From positions 1 to 42,088 of the forward strand of contig JAEYOJ010000006.1 in NCBI GenBank assembly GCA_023411815.1: DNA of 42,088 bases. Reading direction: 5' to 3'. The notes under the pieces are model-generated. The model did not search any database. It saw nothing but the letters and a program-made list of their open reading frames with translations, and was not told the DNA's origin. Shown one piece after another: positions 16,910 to 25,713 of the stretch. Origin of the DNA: Pseudomonadota bacterium. GTDB lineage: Bacteria > Desulfobacterota > Desulfovibrionia > Desulfovibrionales > Desulfovibrionaceae. Position 1 is the stretch's first letter. The number at the start of each line of letters is the position of its first letter. A program made the position numbers and the translations under genes.

Positions 16910-17527
16910 CTAGGCCTTCCAGCCCAGGGGCTTTTGAATCTCGGCCTGTTCCGGCGGAACGTGGCCCTTCCTGTGCTCAATCACGCGCACGGTGCTTGCC
17001 TGCAGGCCCTCATCGCCTTCCGTGGCTTCATAGGCGACTCCGGTGCCTATCTCCAAGGTGTCGAAGTTCGCGTTCAGCAGGCTGTTGCGGTGGAAATAGA
17101 TATCCTGCCCTTCGACAGTGCGTATGAAGCCGTAGCCCTCCTCGGGGAAAAGCCTGTGCACGAAGGCGTTGGTCTGCTGTTCCGGGTGGAGCTTGACCTT
17201 GCCTTTCTGCTGCGTGGCCAGATCGCGCACCTGGCGATGCGCCGCGTCGAAGGCTTCGCGTATCAGCGGAGGCAGGTCCTCATGCAGCTTGGCCACTACT
17301 CCCTTGCGATCCGCCGTGAGCGTATGGCCTGGCGGCACGAGCATGTTGATGTGCACGCGGTAGATGTTTCCGGTGCGCTGCTGCTTCTGGTCCAGTGCTA
17401 CGACAACCCTGCAGCTGATCAGATGCGGGCAGGCCTTTTCAAGCTTGGCGGCCTTCCTGCGGATCAGGTCGTCGATGAAGTCGTTCTTGTCCACTTCGCG
17501 GTAGGTTATCTCCAGGGGCACTTGCAT
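16910..17527 (-). CDS. HPF/S30AE-like domain fused to a cold-shock domain
   Basis: A 205-residue protein of two parts. Residues 1-110 resemble the ribosome hibernation-promoting factor family (MQVPLEITYREVDKNDFIDDLIRRKAAKLEK... and the second strand VHINMLVPPGHTLTA). Residues 120-185 form a cold-shock domain with RNP1-like GYGFIRT (131-137) and RNP2-like DIYFHR (142-147). A short tail follows. HPF binds the 30S decoding centre in resting cells and cold-shock domains bind single-stranded RNA, so the fusion should act on stalled or stressed ribosomes. GGAGAG precedes ATG 17527. It is divergent from the chemoreceptor gene. Confidence 0.85.
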   Translation of the reverse strand: MQVPLEITYREVDKNDFIDDLIRRKAAKLEKACPHLISCRVVVALDQKQQRTGNIYRVHINMLVPPGHTLTADRKGVVAKLHEDLPPLIREAFDAAHRQVRDLATQQKGKVKLHPEQQTNAFVHRLFPEEGYGFIRTVEGQDIYFHRNSLLNANFDTLEIGTGVAYEATEGDEGLQASTVRVIEHRKGHVPPEQAEIQKPLGWKA

Positions 17528-18033
17528 CCTGTCTCTCCTCGCGTTGCGGTTGTCCTAGGCATGAGGCTGGAAACGGCTTTTGCCTTACTTTCCTTGTAGA
17601 GAATCCAGCTCCAGAGCGTCAAGCCGGAAAGACGGATGAGGGCGGGGCGGCGTTGTGCCTGTGACTGAATGGTCATTTGAAAGTTTGTCACATATTGGTA
17701 ATCAACTTGACGCACTAAAACCAATGCCTCACAATATAAGTTAGTATAAATATGTTAACTGGTTATGATAATCCATGGTATGCAAGGTCTGGACTTGTTT
17801 TCGCAAGATGATATGAGGTGACCTGTAATAATCGTCTACTCCGCTTCCTGTACAGATGAATGCACGTTCATGCAGGTTTGCCTCGCAATGAATTAGAGGT
17901 TATGCGAGGGCTCAAGCATGCATTGTTCATCGTCTTGGTAGGAAAAGGCGTTTAAGAGGTAAGGCAGGCGGAGCAGCCGGACCGAGAATTATTCTTATGC
18001 CTGTAAATGGCTAGCTTTCCGGAGGTGGAGGTT
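17528..18033. other. 506-base divergent intergenic region, AT-rich in the middle
   Basis: It separates the HPF/cold-shock gene (leftward) from the chemoreceptor gene (rightward). Between about 17640 and 17900 it is much more AT-rich than the genome around it, as expected for regulatory DNA. No open frame in it looks like a protein. A possible sigma70-type promoter is listed separately. Confidence 0.55.
17707..17735 (+). promoter_or_regulatory. Possible sigma70-type promoter toward the chemoreceptor gene
   Basis: TTGACG (17707-17712) is followed after exactly 17 bases by CACAAT (17730-17735), with TATAAG overlapping just downstream. It lies about 300 bases before the chemoreceptor start, so the leader would be long. 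This is a match by eye only. Confidence 0.3.
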
Positions 18034-20154
18034 ATGTTCAAGGATATGCGTCTTGGCCTGAAGATCGGCGGAGGTTTCGGCATAATTCTGCTGCTGGCTC
18101 TGGCCGTCGGCTTCGTGGGCTGGCGAGGGCTTTCCTATGTAGCCGACCGAGCCGGCAAGGCCACCGACATGAATCTGGTCGTCAACAATACGTATGCCAT
18201 GCGCATGGATGTCCTGTATTATATGAACGATCATACGGACGAGCGCGTTGCGTCATTCAAGAAGAACGTGGCAACGATACGCGATCTGGCCCTGGCCTCC
18301 AGGGAGAAATACACCCAGGCCGCGAACAGGGCGCGTGTTGATCAGGTGTTGGCCTCCATCGAGGTCTACGAGACCGCGTTCCAGAAGTACGTCGAGCTGC
18401 AGAAGTCCAAGGAACAGAGCGTGGCGGGCATGCTGAAGCTTGTGGTCGAGCTTGAGGCCGCCGTCATGGAACTCAAGGCGGCTCTGATGCAGCAAACACA
18501 GGGCAAGGCCCTTGTAGACAATGCCATGGTCAGCTCGCTGATGGCTGCTTCCGAAATCAACGAGACATTCCTGAACAGCCGGGGTTTTGCAAAGGATTAC
18601 ATTGCCAAGGAGCGGCCTGAGGATGCCGCCGCATGCCAGGAGGCCATCCTCTCGCTCATGGACAAGGCCGACAGGCTGGCCGTGCAGCTTCAGGGCGGGC
18701 AGCAGGCTTCCCTGCGCAAGGTGCTCGCCGCGGCCCGGGGCTACAAGGACGGCCTGACCGCCTATGCGGCCGCGGTGGACGCTCAGAGAGGCGCGTTCAA
18801 CGCCATGGTCGAAGCCGCCCGCAAGGCCATCGGGGATTGCGAGTCCTTCAGGGTGGAGCAGGTGGAACGCATGGAGGCCGAGATCGTCTCCTCGCGCACA
18901 ATGCTCATGGTTGGCTTGGCCGCCGCCCTGCTGCTTGGCGCGGCCTTCGCCGTGTTCATCACCCGCCTCATCACGCAGGCCTTGAACAAGGGAGTGGGCT
19001 TCGCCGCCGAGGTCGCTCAGGGCAAGTTGGACACCAATCTGTCCATCGAGCAGCGCGACGAGATCGGCAAGCTGGCCGACTCCCTGCGCAGCATGGTCGG
19101 CAAGCTGCGCGAAGTGGTCAGCGAGGTGATCGCGGCCAGCGAAAACGTTTCCGGCGGCAGCGAGGAGCTTGCGGCTTCCGCCGAAATGGTCTCGCAGGGC
19201 GCCACGGAGCAGGCCGCGAGCATCGAGGAGATATCCGCCGGCACGGAGGAGATATCCTCCAGCATCGAGGAGATATCCTCCAGCATCGAGGAAGTTTCCG
19301 CCAGCATGGAGCAGATGTCGGCCAACATCCGCCAGAACACCGAGAACGCCCGCGTGACCGAGCAGGCCGCCGTCAAGTCGGCGGAAAGCGCGCGCAAGGG
19401 CGGCCAGGCCGTGGCGGAAACCGTGCGGGCCATGAAGGACATCGCCCAGAAGATATCGATCATCGAGGAAATCGCCCGTCAGACCAACCTCCTGGCCCTG
19501 AACGCCGCTATCGAGGCGGCCCGCGCCGGCGAGCACGGCAAGGGTTTCGCCGTGGTGGCCGCCGAGGTGCGCAAGCTGGCCGAACGCAGCGGTGAGGCCG
19601 CTGCCGAAATCCGCGACCTGTCCGGAGGCAGCGTGGCCGTGGCCGAGGACGCCGGCCGCATGCTGGAGCTCATGGTCCCGGACATCCAGCGCACGGCCGA
19701 GCTGGTGCAGGAGATCTCGGCGGCCAGCCGGGAGCAGGACGCCGGTGCCGAGCAGGTCAACTCGGCCGTCCAGCAGCTGGACAAGACCATCCAGCAGCTC
19801 AACGGGGCCATTCAGCAGCTCAGCGGCGCCGTGCAGCAGCTCGACAAGGTCATCCAGCAGAACGCCTCCGCCGCGGAGGAGATGGCCTCCACCTCCGAGG
19901 AGCTTTCCAGCCAGGCCGAGCAGCTCCAGGCGACCATCAGCTTCTTCAGCCTGGGCGGCAACGGCCATGGACCCAAGAGCGGCACCATGCGCAAGACCAG
20001 GCAAGTAAAGGTCCAGACCGCTCCGGCCGGAAGCCTGAAGCCCGGTGGGGACAAGCCTGCGCCTCGTCAGCTGGATAAGGCCAGGCCGGCCAAGTCGGCC
20101 GGCATACTGGTGCGCTTGAACGAGGAAAAGGATGAGGAATTCGAGCGATTCTAG
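18034..20154 (+). CDS. Methyl-accepting chemotaxis protein (chemoreceptor)
   Basis: A 706-residue receptor. Membrane helix 1 is at about 12-34, a helical periplasmic sensor at about 35-285, helix 2 at about 289-313, then a HAMP domain (about 314-368) and the signalling coiled coil. The conserved tip EIARQTNLLALNAAIEAARAGE is at 479-500 and binds CheA/CheW. The periplasmic part is all-helical and about 250 residues, large enough for a two-module (HBM-like) sensor. Two blocks of exact heptad repeats lie in the methylation helices. The start at 18034 has GGAGGTGGAGG; an earlier in-frame codon is rejected. There is no CheR-binding pentapeptide at the end (EEFERF). The ligand is unknown. Confidence 0.93.
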   Translation: MFKDMRLGLKIGGGFGIILLLALAVGFVGWRGLSYVADRAGKATDMNLVVNNTYAMRMDVLYYMNDHTDERVASFKKNVATIRDLALASREKYTQAANRARVDQVLASIEVYETAFQKYVELQKSKEQSVAGMLKLVVELEAAVMELKAALMQQTQGKALVDNAMVSSLMAASEINETFLNSRGFAKDYIAKERPEDAAACQEAILSLMDKADRLAVQLQGGQQASLRKVLAAARGYKDGLTAYAAAVDAQRGAFNAMVEAARKAIGDCESFRVEQVERMEAEIVSSRTMLMVGLAAALLLGAAFAVFITRLITQALNKGVGFAAEVAQGKLDTNLSIEQRDEIGKLADSLRSMVGKLREVVSEVIAASENVSGGSEELAASAEMVSQGATEQAASIEEISAGTEEISSSIEEISSSIEEVSASMEQMSANIRQNTENARVTEQAAVKSAESARKGGQAVAETVRAMKDIAQKISIIEEIARQTNLLALNAAIEAARAGEHGKGFAVVAAEVRKLAERSGEAAAEIRDLSGGSVAVAEDAGRMLELMVPDIQRTAELVQEISAASREQDAGAEQVNSAVQQLDKTIQQLNGAIQQLSGAVQQLDKVIQQNASAAEEMASTSEELSSQAEQLQATISFFSLGGNGHGPKSGTMRKTRQVKVQTAPAGSLKPGGDKPAPRQLDKARPAKSAGILVRLNEEKDEEFERF
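19219..19323 (+). repeat. Five tandem 21-base units inside the chemoreceptor gene
   Basis: Consecutive in-frame units encode SIEEISA, GTEEISS, SIEEISS, SIEEVSA and SMEQMSA (codons 396-430). Two of the units are nearly identical in DNA, which suggests recent duplication by slippage. Each unit adds one heptad to the descending or ascending helix. Confidence 0.8.
19771..19854 (+). repeat. Four tandem 21-base units inside the chemoreceptor gene
   Basis: In-frame units encode QQLDKTI, QQLNGAI, QQLSGAV and QQLDKVI (codons 580-607). They add four heptads to the opposite helix of the signalling hairpin, facing the other repeat block at 19219-19323. Confidence 0.8.
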
Positions 20155-20182
20155 CGGGCTACATGAGTAGGGCTGCATGAAG

Positions 20183-20215
20183 AAGGGCCTCCGGAGAGAT
20201 ACTCCGGAGGCCCTT
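20183..20215. terminator. Bidirectional terminator between the chemoreceptor and lpd genes
   Basis: AAGGGCCTCCGGA / TCCGGAGGCCCTT, a 13-bp perfect stem with a 7-base loop, lies between two converging genes. On the plus strand it is followed by TGGTTTC and on the minus strand by CTTCATG. Confidence 0.85.
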
Positions 20216-20244
20216 TGGTTTCATTCCATGGCGTAAGGCGGGCT

Positions 20245-21606
20245 TTATGTCGGCACGCGCTCCGCTCGCAAGGCCTCCATGAGCGCCTCGTCCGTCGACG
20301 GGTGCGGGAAAACGGTGCGCTCCACCTCCCTGGCGGTCCAGCCTTCGCGCACCATGATCGCGGCAAGGGTGGCCAGGTGCGAGACGCCGTGGCCCACGCC
20401 GCAGGCGCCGACGACCGTGTCGCCGGACCAGACTATCTTGACGAACCCGCCGGTGGCCCCATGGGCCTGGGCAATGGGGTTGGCCACGAGCTGGAAGCGG
20501 GAGACTTGAGCCTCCTTGCCTTCGGTCTTGAGCTCATGGGCCATGCGGCCCGCGCGCATGGTCTCGGGCGAGCCGTAGATGCACGAAGGCACCACTCCGG
20601 GATCGAAGGGCTTGCGGGTCCGGCCGGCGGCCAGGCGCGCCGCGTAGCGTCCCTGGGTTTCGGCTGCGTGGGCCAGCATGAACCTGCCGTTCACGTCGCC
20701 GATGGCGAAAACCGAGGGCGAAGCGCGCAGGAATGGATCGGTGATGATGAATCCCTGCGCGTTGGTGCGGGCGCCGACGGTCTCCAGCCCGAGGCCTTCG
20801 CTGACCGGCTTGCGGCCAACGGCCACCAAGGCCTTCTCGGCGCTGATGAGATCGCCGCTGCCCAGGGTGACCTCGGCCCGGTCCTCTTTTGCGCTCAGGC
20901 CGCGCACCTGCGTGCCGGTCAGGATGTTCCAGCCCTTGCGCCGGAATATCTTGCCAAGCTCTACCCCGACTTCCGGGTCTTCCTGGGGAGCAAGCCGCTC
21001 GGTCGCGTCGATAACCGTGATGGACGTGCCCAGGCGGTGGAATACCTGGCCGAGTTCCAGGCCGATGTAGCCGCCGCCGATGATCATGAGCGAGCGGGGC
21101 GGCCTGCCCAGTTCCAGCAGGTGGTCGGAATTGAGGATGGTCTTGCCGTCGGGCTCCAGGCCGGGCACGGCCAGCGGCCGGCCGCCCGTGGCCAGCACGG
21201 AGTGGCGGAACTCCACGAGCTTCTCGCCTTCCGCATCCTGCACCACGGCCGATCCCGGGCCGGTGAGCCGGGCTTCGCCCGTGAGCAGGGTCACGCCGAG
21301 CTGCTGGAGCTTGACCATCATGCCCTTGCGCGTGGCCGCGAGGATCTTGGCCTTGCGCGTCTGCAGCGCGCCGAAGTCCACTTTGACCTCGCCTGTGGCC
21401 AGCTTGAGCCTGGCCTGGGCGTCCAGCTCGTCGACGGCGGCCGTTGCGCCCAGGAAGAGCTTGGTCGGGATGCAGCCCACGTTGAGGCAGGTCCCTCCAA
21501 GCACGTTCCTCTCGGCCAGCACGACCTTGAGGCCGAGCGAGACCGCTTCCAGGGCCGCGGCGTATCCGCCAGGCCCCGAGCCGATGATGAACAGGTCACA
21601 TGTCAT
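20245..21606 (-). CDS. lpdA: Dihydrolipoyl dehydrogenase (L protein)
   Basis: A 453-residue flavoprotein that reoxidises the lipoyl arm of the H protein with NAD+. Seen: FAD-binding GSGPGGYAAA at 9-18, redox-active disulfide GGTCLNVGCIPTK with C40 and C45, NAD-binding GGGYIGLELG, the second FAD motif FAIGDVNG, and the C-terminal HPSTDE, in which the His-Glu pair has the usual five-residue spacing. Its start overlaps the end of gcvPB by 11 bases, so it is translated as part of the glycine cleavage operon. This suggests that the enzyme is dedicated to glycine cleavage; no 2-oxoacid dehydrogenase genes are nearby. Confidence 0.93.
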   Translation of the reverse strand: MTCDLFIIGSGPGGYAAALEAVSLGLKVVLAERNVLGGTCLNVGCIPTKLFLGATAAVDELDAQARLKLATGEVKVDFGALQTRKAKILAATRKGMMVKLQQLGVTLLTGEARLTGPGSAVVQDAEGEKLVEFRHSVLATGGRPLAVPGLEPDGKTILNSDHLLELGRPPRSLMIIGGGYIGLELGQVFHRLGTSITVIDATERLAPQEDPEVGVELGKIFRRKGWNILTGTQVRGLSAKEDRAEVTLGSGDLISAEKALVAVGRKPVSEGLGLETVGARTNAQGFIITDPFLRASPSVFAIGDVNGRFMLAHAAETQGRYAARLAAGRTRKPFDPGVVPSCIYGSPETMRAGRMAHELKTEGKEAQVSRFQLVANPIAQAHGATGGFVKIVWSGDTVVGACGVGHGVSHLATLAAIMVREGWTAREVERTVFPHPSTDEALMEALRAERVPT

Positions 21607-23041
21607 CGGTCAGCACCATGCCCCTGGCGGCCAGGGTCTCGTCCAGGCGCGTCACGGGCAGGGTCGTGGGCGCGGCCTGCACCGACGCCGGATCGGACTC
21701 GGCGCGGATGAGGATCTCGATGAGCTCGTCCACGAAGCGGTCCAGGGTCTCCTTGGACTCCGTCTCCGTGGGCTCGACCATGATGCATTCCTTGACGATG
21801 AGCGGGAAGTAGACCGTCGGCGCGTGGATGCCCTTGTCCAGCAGGGCCTTGGCGATGTCCAGCGCGCGCACGCCATTGGCGGCCTGCTTCACGGCCGAGG
21901 CCACGAACTCGTGCATGCACGTGCGGTTGTAGGGGATCTCCAGATGATCCTCCAGCCGCTTGCGCAGGTAGTTGGCGGCCAGCACGGCGTTCTCGGACAC
22001 ACGGATGAGCCCCTCGCGGCCAAGGCGCAGCATGTAGGCGTAGGCTTTGAGCACCACGCCGAAGTTGCCGTAGAAGGGCGCCACGTAGCCGATGGACTTG
22101 GGATAGTCGTAGTCCAGGAAGTACTGGCCGTCCTCCAGCTTCACCACGCGCGAGATGGGCAGGTAGTCCAGGAGCCGCTGGGACACGCCCACGGGGCCGG
22201 AGCCCGGCCCGCCGCCACCGTGCGGGGTGCCGAAGGTCTTGTGCAGGTTGACGTGCACCACGTCGAAGCCCGCGTCGCCCACGCGCATCTTGCCCATGAT
22301 GGCGTTGAGGTTAGCGCCGTCGTAGTAGAGCAGGGCGTCCACCTCGTTGAGCGCGGCCACGATTTCGGGCAGGTTCCGTTCGAACAGGCCCAGGGTGTTG
22401 GGGCAGGTCATCATGAGCGCGGCCACTTCATCGTCCAGCGCGGCGCGCAGCACCGCCGGGTCCACGATGCCGTCCTTGGACTCGATGGTCACCACCTCGT
22501 AGCCGGCGATGGCCGCCGAGGCCGGGTTGGTGCCGTGAGCCGAGTCGGGGCAGATGATCTTGGTCTTCTTGTTGCCCTTGTCGCGATGGTAGGCCGCGAT
22601 GAGCATGACGCCGGTCAGCTCGCCGTGCGCTCCCGCCATGGGATGCAGGGTGAAGCCCGCCATGCCCGTGATTTCGCACAGGAGCCGCTCGGTCTCGTGC
22701 ATGACCTCCAGGGCGCCTTGGCAGAAGCGTCCCGCGCCCTTGAGCTGCGGCAGCACAGGGTGCAGCCCGGCGAAGCCGGGCAGGGCGGCCACGTACTCAG
22801 TGAACTTCGGGTTGTACTTCATGGTGCACGAGCCCAGGGGGTAGAAGTTGGAATCCACCCCGAAGTTCTTGCGCGACAGCTCCGTGAAGTGACGCACGGT
22901 GTCCAGCTCGCTCAGGTCGGGCAGGCCCGTGCCGCCCTGGCGCAGCAGGGACTGGTCGATATAGGCGCCCGCGTCCTTGGCGGGCTTTTCGGGCCACACG
23001 CCCTCGCGGCCTGGACGGGATTTGGCGAACACGGTTTTCAT
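21596..23041 (-). CDS. gcvPB: Glycine dehydrogenase (decarboxylating) subunit 2
   Basis: The 481-residue C-terminal half of split P protein, which decarboxylates glycine with pyridoxal phosphate and passes the aminomethyl group to the lipoyl arm of H. The PLP lysine is K268 in HVNLHKTFGTPHGGGGPG; the glycine-rich loop after it and the SAHGTNPASAA segment (167-177) are conserved. Its start overlaps the end of gcvPA by four bases (ATGA) and its end overlaps lpd by 11, so the three are probably translationally coupled. Length and motifs are normal for two-gene P proteins as in thermophiles, Bacillus and Desulfovibrio. Confidence 0.95.
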   Translation of the reverse strand: MKTVFAKSRPGREGVWPEKPAKDAGAYIDQSLLRQGGTGLPDLSELDTVRHFTELSRKNFGVDSNFYPLGSCTMKYNPKFTEYVAALPGFAGLHPVLPQLKGAGRFCQGALEVMHETERLLCEITGMAGFTLHPMAGAHGELTGVMLIAAYHRDKGNKKTKIICPDSAHGTNPASAAIAGYEVVTIESKDGIVDPAVLRAALDDEVAALMMTCPNTLGLFERNLPEIVAALNEVDALLYYDGANLNAIMGKMRVGDAGFDVVHVNLHKTFGTPHGGGGPGSGPVGVSQRLLDYLPISRVVKLEDGQYFLDYDYPKSIGYVAPFYGNFGVVLKAYAYMLRLGREGLIRVSENAVLAANYLRKRLEDHLEIPYNRTCMHEFVASAVKQAANGVRALDIAKALLDKGIHAPTVYFPLIVKECIMVEPTETESKETLDRFVDELIEILIRAESDPASVQAAPTTLPVTRLDETLAARGMVLTDDM

Positions 23042-24369
23042 AAAATGCCTCCCAGCAGCTCGGCCATGACGCCGATCTCCTCGCGCGTGCGGCGCTCGGT
23101 CACGGCCACCAGCAGCGCGTCGTCCATGCCTTCGTAGTAGCGGCCCAGCGGGAATCCGGGCACGAAGCCCTTGGCGCTGAGCTTATCGATGGCCTCCAGG
23201 GCGCTCATGGGCAGCCTGACGGCGAACTCGTTGCCGAAGGAGCCCTTGTTGAGCAGCTCCACGCCGGGCAGGTCCGTGAGGCGCTTGGCCGCGTAGTGCG
23301 AGCGCTCCACGCACAGGGCCGCCGTGCGCCGCAGGCCCTCGTCGCCCAGCAGGCACATGTGCACCAATGCGCGCATGGCGCACAGGGCCTGGTTGGAGCA
23401 GATGTTCGAGGTGGCCTTCTGGCGGCGGATGTGCTGCTCGCGGGCCTGCAGGGTCAGCACGTAGCCCGTGCGGCCCTGGGTGTCCTTGGTGCGGCCCACG
23501 ATGCGTCCGGGCATCTGGCGCACCATGTCCTTGGTGCAGGTCATGATGCCCAGGTAGGGGCCGCCGAAGCTCATGGGCATGCCCAGGCTCTGGCCCTCGG
23601 CCACGGCGACGTCCGCGCCCATGGCCCCCGGCGTCTTGAGGATGGCCTGCATGACCGGGTAGGCCGACACGATGGACAGGGCCTTCTTGGACTTGGCGTG
23701 GGCGAAGAGGTCCGTGCAGTCCTCGATGGAGCCGAAGAAGTTCGGGTTCTGCACGATGACCGCGGCGGTCCTGTCATCCACGGCGGCCTTGAGGGCCTGC
23801 ATGTCCGTCTCGGCTCCCCGTCCCGGAACGTTCACGAACTCCAGGTTCAGGTTGCAAGTGTATGAGGCGAGCATGGTGCGGTAGATGGGGTTGACCGTGC
23901 CCGACACGACCACGCGCGTACGCCTGGTGGCGCGCACGGCCATCATGATGGCTTCGAACAGGGCCGTGCCGCCGTCGTAGACGCTGGCGTTGGCGCAATC
24001 CATGCCCAGGAGCCTGGCCACGGCGGTCTGGTACTCGAAGATGGCCTGCAACGTGCCCTGGCTGGCTTCGGGCTGATAGGGCGTGTAGGCCGTGTAGAAC
24101 TCGCCGCGGGAGGTCAGGGCGTCCACGGCGTGCGGGATGTAGTGGTCGTACACTCCGGCGCCGATGAAGCAGACCAGGTCGGACCGGTTCCTGGCCGACA
24201 GGTGCTCCATGTGCTTGACCACGGCCATCTCACTGCGGCCCTTGGGCAGTTCGAAACGCTTGGGCCGCATGTCCGGACCGATCTCGGCGAAGAGATCCTC
24301 CACCGATCCGGCGCCGATGACCGCGAGCATCTCGCGCACGTCTTCGGGAGTATGGGGGATGAAGGGCAT
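23038..24369 (-). CDS. gcvPA: Glycine dehydrogenase (decarboxylating) subunit 1
   Basis: The 443-residue N-terminal half of split P protein. Recognisable are the start MPFIPHTPEDVREMLAVIG, the AYTPYQPEASQGTLQAIFEYQTA segment and the ISNICSNQAL-like ATSNICSNQALCA motif. It pairs with GcvPB in an alpha2-beta2 enzyme; this subunit carries no PLP lysine but completes the active site. AGGAG precedes ATG 24369. It begins 49 bases after the gcvH stop, on the same strand. Confidence 0.95.
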   Translation of the reverse strand: MPFIPHTPEDVREMLAVIGAGSVEDLFAEIGPDMRPKRFELPKGRSEMAVVKHMEHLSARNRSDLVCFIGAGVYDHYIPHAVDALTSRGEFYTAYTPYQPEASQGTLQAIFEYQTAVARLLGMDCANASVYDGGTALFEAIMMAVRATRRTRVVVSGTVNPIYRTMLASYTCNLNLEFVNVPGRGAETDMQALKAAVDDRTAAVIVQNPNFFGSIEDCTDLFAHAKSKKALSIVSAYPVMQAILKTPGAMGADVAVAEGQSLGMPMSFGGPYLGIMTCTKDMVRQMPGRIVGRTKDTQGRTGYVLTLQAREQHIRRQKATSNICSNQALCAMRALVHMCLLGDEGLRRTAALCVERSHYAAKRLTDLPGVELLNKGSFGNEFAVRLPMSALEAIDKLSAKGFVPGFPLGRYYEGMDDALLVAVTERRTREEIGVMAELLGGIL

Positions 24370-24418
24370 CGTAAGCTCCTGGGTGCTCCGGAATGCTCCG
24401 GGATGGACTGGCGAGGGT

Positions 24419-24793
24419 CTAATGGCCCACGGCGACCTGGGCGTATGCGTCGGCGTCGAGCAGGCCCTGGGGCTGAGCCGAAAGCTTGATGCGGATCATC
24501 CAGCCCTTGCCGTACGGGTCCTGGTTGACGAGCTCCGGGGCCGAGGCCAGCTCCTCGTTCACGGCCACGATCTCGCCGGAAACGGGGGCGTACAGCTCGC
24601 TGGCGGCCTTGACCGACTCCACCGAGCCCATCTCCTTGCCGGCTACCACACTGGCGCCAACGGCGGGCAGATCAACGAAGGTCAGGTCGCCCAGTTGCTC
24701 CTGGGCGAAGTGGGTGATGCCCACGACGGCTTCGCCGCCCTCGATGCGAGCCCATTCATGACTTTGGCTGTAAAGCAGTTCCTTGGGGATCAT
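24419..24793 (-). CDS. gcvH: Glycine cleavage system H protein
   Basis: A 124-residue lipoyl carrier. The lipoylated lysine is K62 in GSVESVKAASELYAPVSG, and the family start YSQSHEWARIEGG and the C-terminal DPYGKGWMIRI are intact. The start is ATG 24793 with AGGAG nine bases upstream; an open frame continues far upstream but there it is only a shadow of the intergenic DNA. It is the first gene of gcvH-gcvPA-gcvPB-lpd. There is no gcvT anywhere in the window, so the T protein (aminomethyltransferase) must be encoded elsewhere. Confidence 0.95.
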   Translation of the reverse strand: MIPKELLYSQSHEWARIEGGEAVVGITHFAQEQLGDLTFVDLPAVGASVVAGKEMGSVESVKAASELYAPVSGEIVAVNEELASAPELVNQDPYGKGWMIRIKLSAQPQGLLDADAYAQVAVGH

Positions 24794-24981
24794 GCGCTGT
24801 CTCCTGCTGGTATTGAACGGGTCTGCGGGCGCGACGAGCGCGCCTTGAAGGAACTTGCTGTAACTCCTGGTCCGAAAAGGGGCAAGAGTTGCCTGGGCCT
24901 TGATTTGACCGTCGCTAGCGGGTAAGCGGTGCTGGCAACCAGACAAGCCTGTGTCGGGCTTCGACGCACAAGGGGGGAGGC

Positions 24982-25689
24982 GTGATTTTCTCCCTGGCCA
25001 AACGCCAACAAACCGGTTCGGTGACCATGATGGAAGAAGCCGCCGCCCGCGAGCGGCTGCATATCGACGTATGCGGCAGGACCTGGGCCGTTGAGCGCCT
25101 GGGCGATCTCGAAACCTTGTGGGCCAACCTCGGCCAGGACGGCTTCGGCCAGGATGAGCGCATTCCCTACTGGAGCGAGCTGTGGCCCGCCAGCCTGCTG
25201 CTTTGCGCCTGGCTGGAGGAGAACCGCCGGGCCATAAACGGCAAGATCTGTCTCGATCTGGGCTGCGGCCTGGGGTTGTCGGCCATTGTGGCCGCATCCT
25301 TCGGCGCCCGGGTCCTGGGCATGGACTACGAGCCGCAGGCCCTGCGCTACGCCCGCGGCAACGCGGATCTCAACAGCGTGAGCCAGCCTCTGTGGACGGC
25401 CATGGACTGGCGCGCTCCGGCTATCAAGCCCGAGAGCATTGACTTCATGTGGGGTGGCGACATCATATACGAGAGGCGCTTCTTCGAGCCTCTTCGCGAG
25501 CTGTTCGCCTATGCCCTGGCTCCGCACGGCCGCATCTGGCTCGGCGAGCCGCAACGCAGCGTGTCCCTGCCCGCCTGGCAATGGCTGGCCGAAAACGGCT
25601 GGAACGTGCGCAAGATCGTAACTCGTCCCGTGCCCACGGAGGGCTATACCGTAACCGTCAACCTGTGGGAGCTGTCCAAACAGCTCTGA
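24982..25689 (+). CDS. SAM-dependent methyltransferase (COG3897, lysine-methyltransferase-like)
   Basis: A 235-residue class I methyltransferase. Motif I is LDLGCGLGLS (91-100), and IPYWSELWPAS upstream is typical of the METTL21/COG3897 branch, which methylates lysines of proteins or related amines. Motif II/III follow as GMDYEPQAL and the post-motif MWGGDIIYE. The target is unknown. The start is uncertain: GTG 24982 lies only one base after GGAGG, while ATG 25027 has no ribosome-binding site; the first 15 residues may not be real. NikR follows after 24 bases, so the two may be co-transcribed. Confidence 0.82.
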   Translation: MIFSLAKRQQTGSVTMMEEAAARERLHIDVCGRTWAVERLGDLETLWANLGQDGFGQDERIPYWSELWPASLLLCAWLEENRRAINGKICLDLGCGLGLSAIVAASFGARVLGMDYEPQALRYARGNADLNSVSQPLWTAMDWRAPAIKPESIDFMWGGDIIYERRFFEPLRELFAYALAPHGRIWLGEPQRSVSLPAWQWLAENGWNVRKIVTRPVPTEGYTVTVNLWELSKQL

Positions 25690-25713
25690 AGCGCCAAGCT
25701 CCGAGGAGGACGC

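Noticed and set aside
18253..20178. 641-codon open frame on the minus strand opposite the chemoreceptor
   Set aside because: Leucine/glycine-rich translation of the antisense strand of coiled-coil repeats; a compositional artefact.
21080..23137. Long (685-codon) open frame on the plus strand
   Set aside because: It is the antisense shadow of gcvPB and lpd, caused by high G+C codon use. It has no family pattern and no ribosome-binding site.
24794..24981. Possible glycine riboswitch before gcvH
   Set aside because: A CCGAAAAGGGGCAA string resembles part of the aptamer, but it is on the plus strand, away from gcvH, and the GGAGAG and second conserved blocks are missing.
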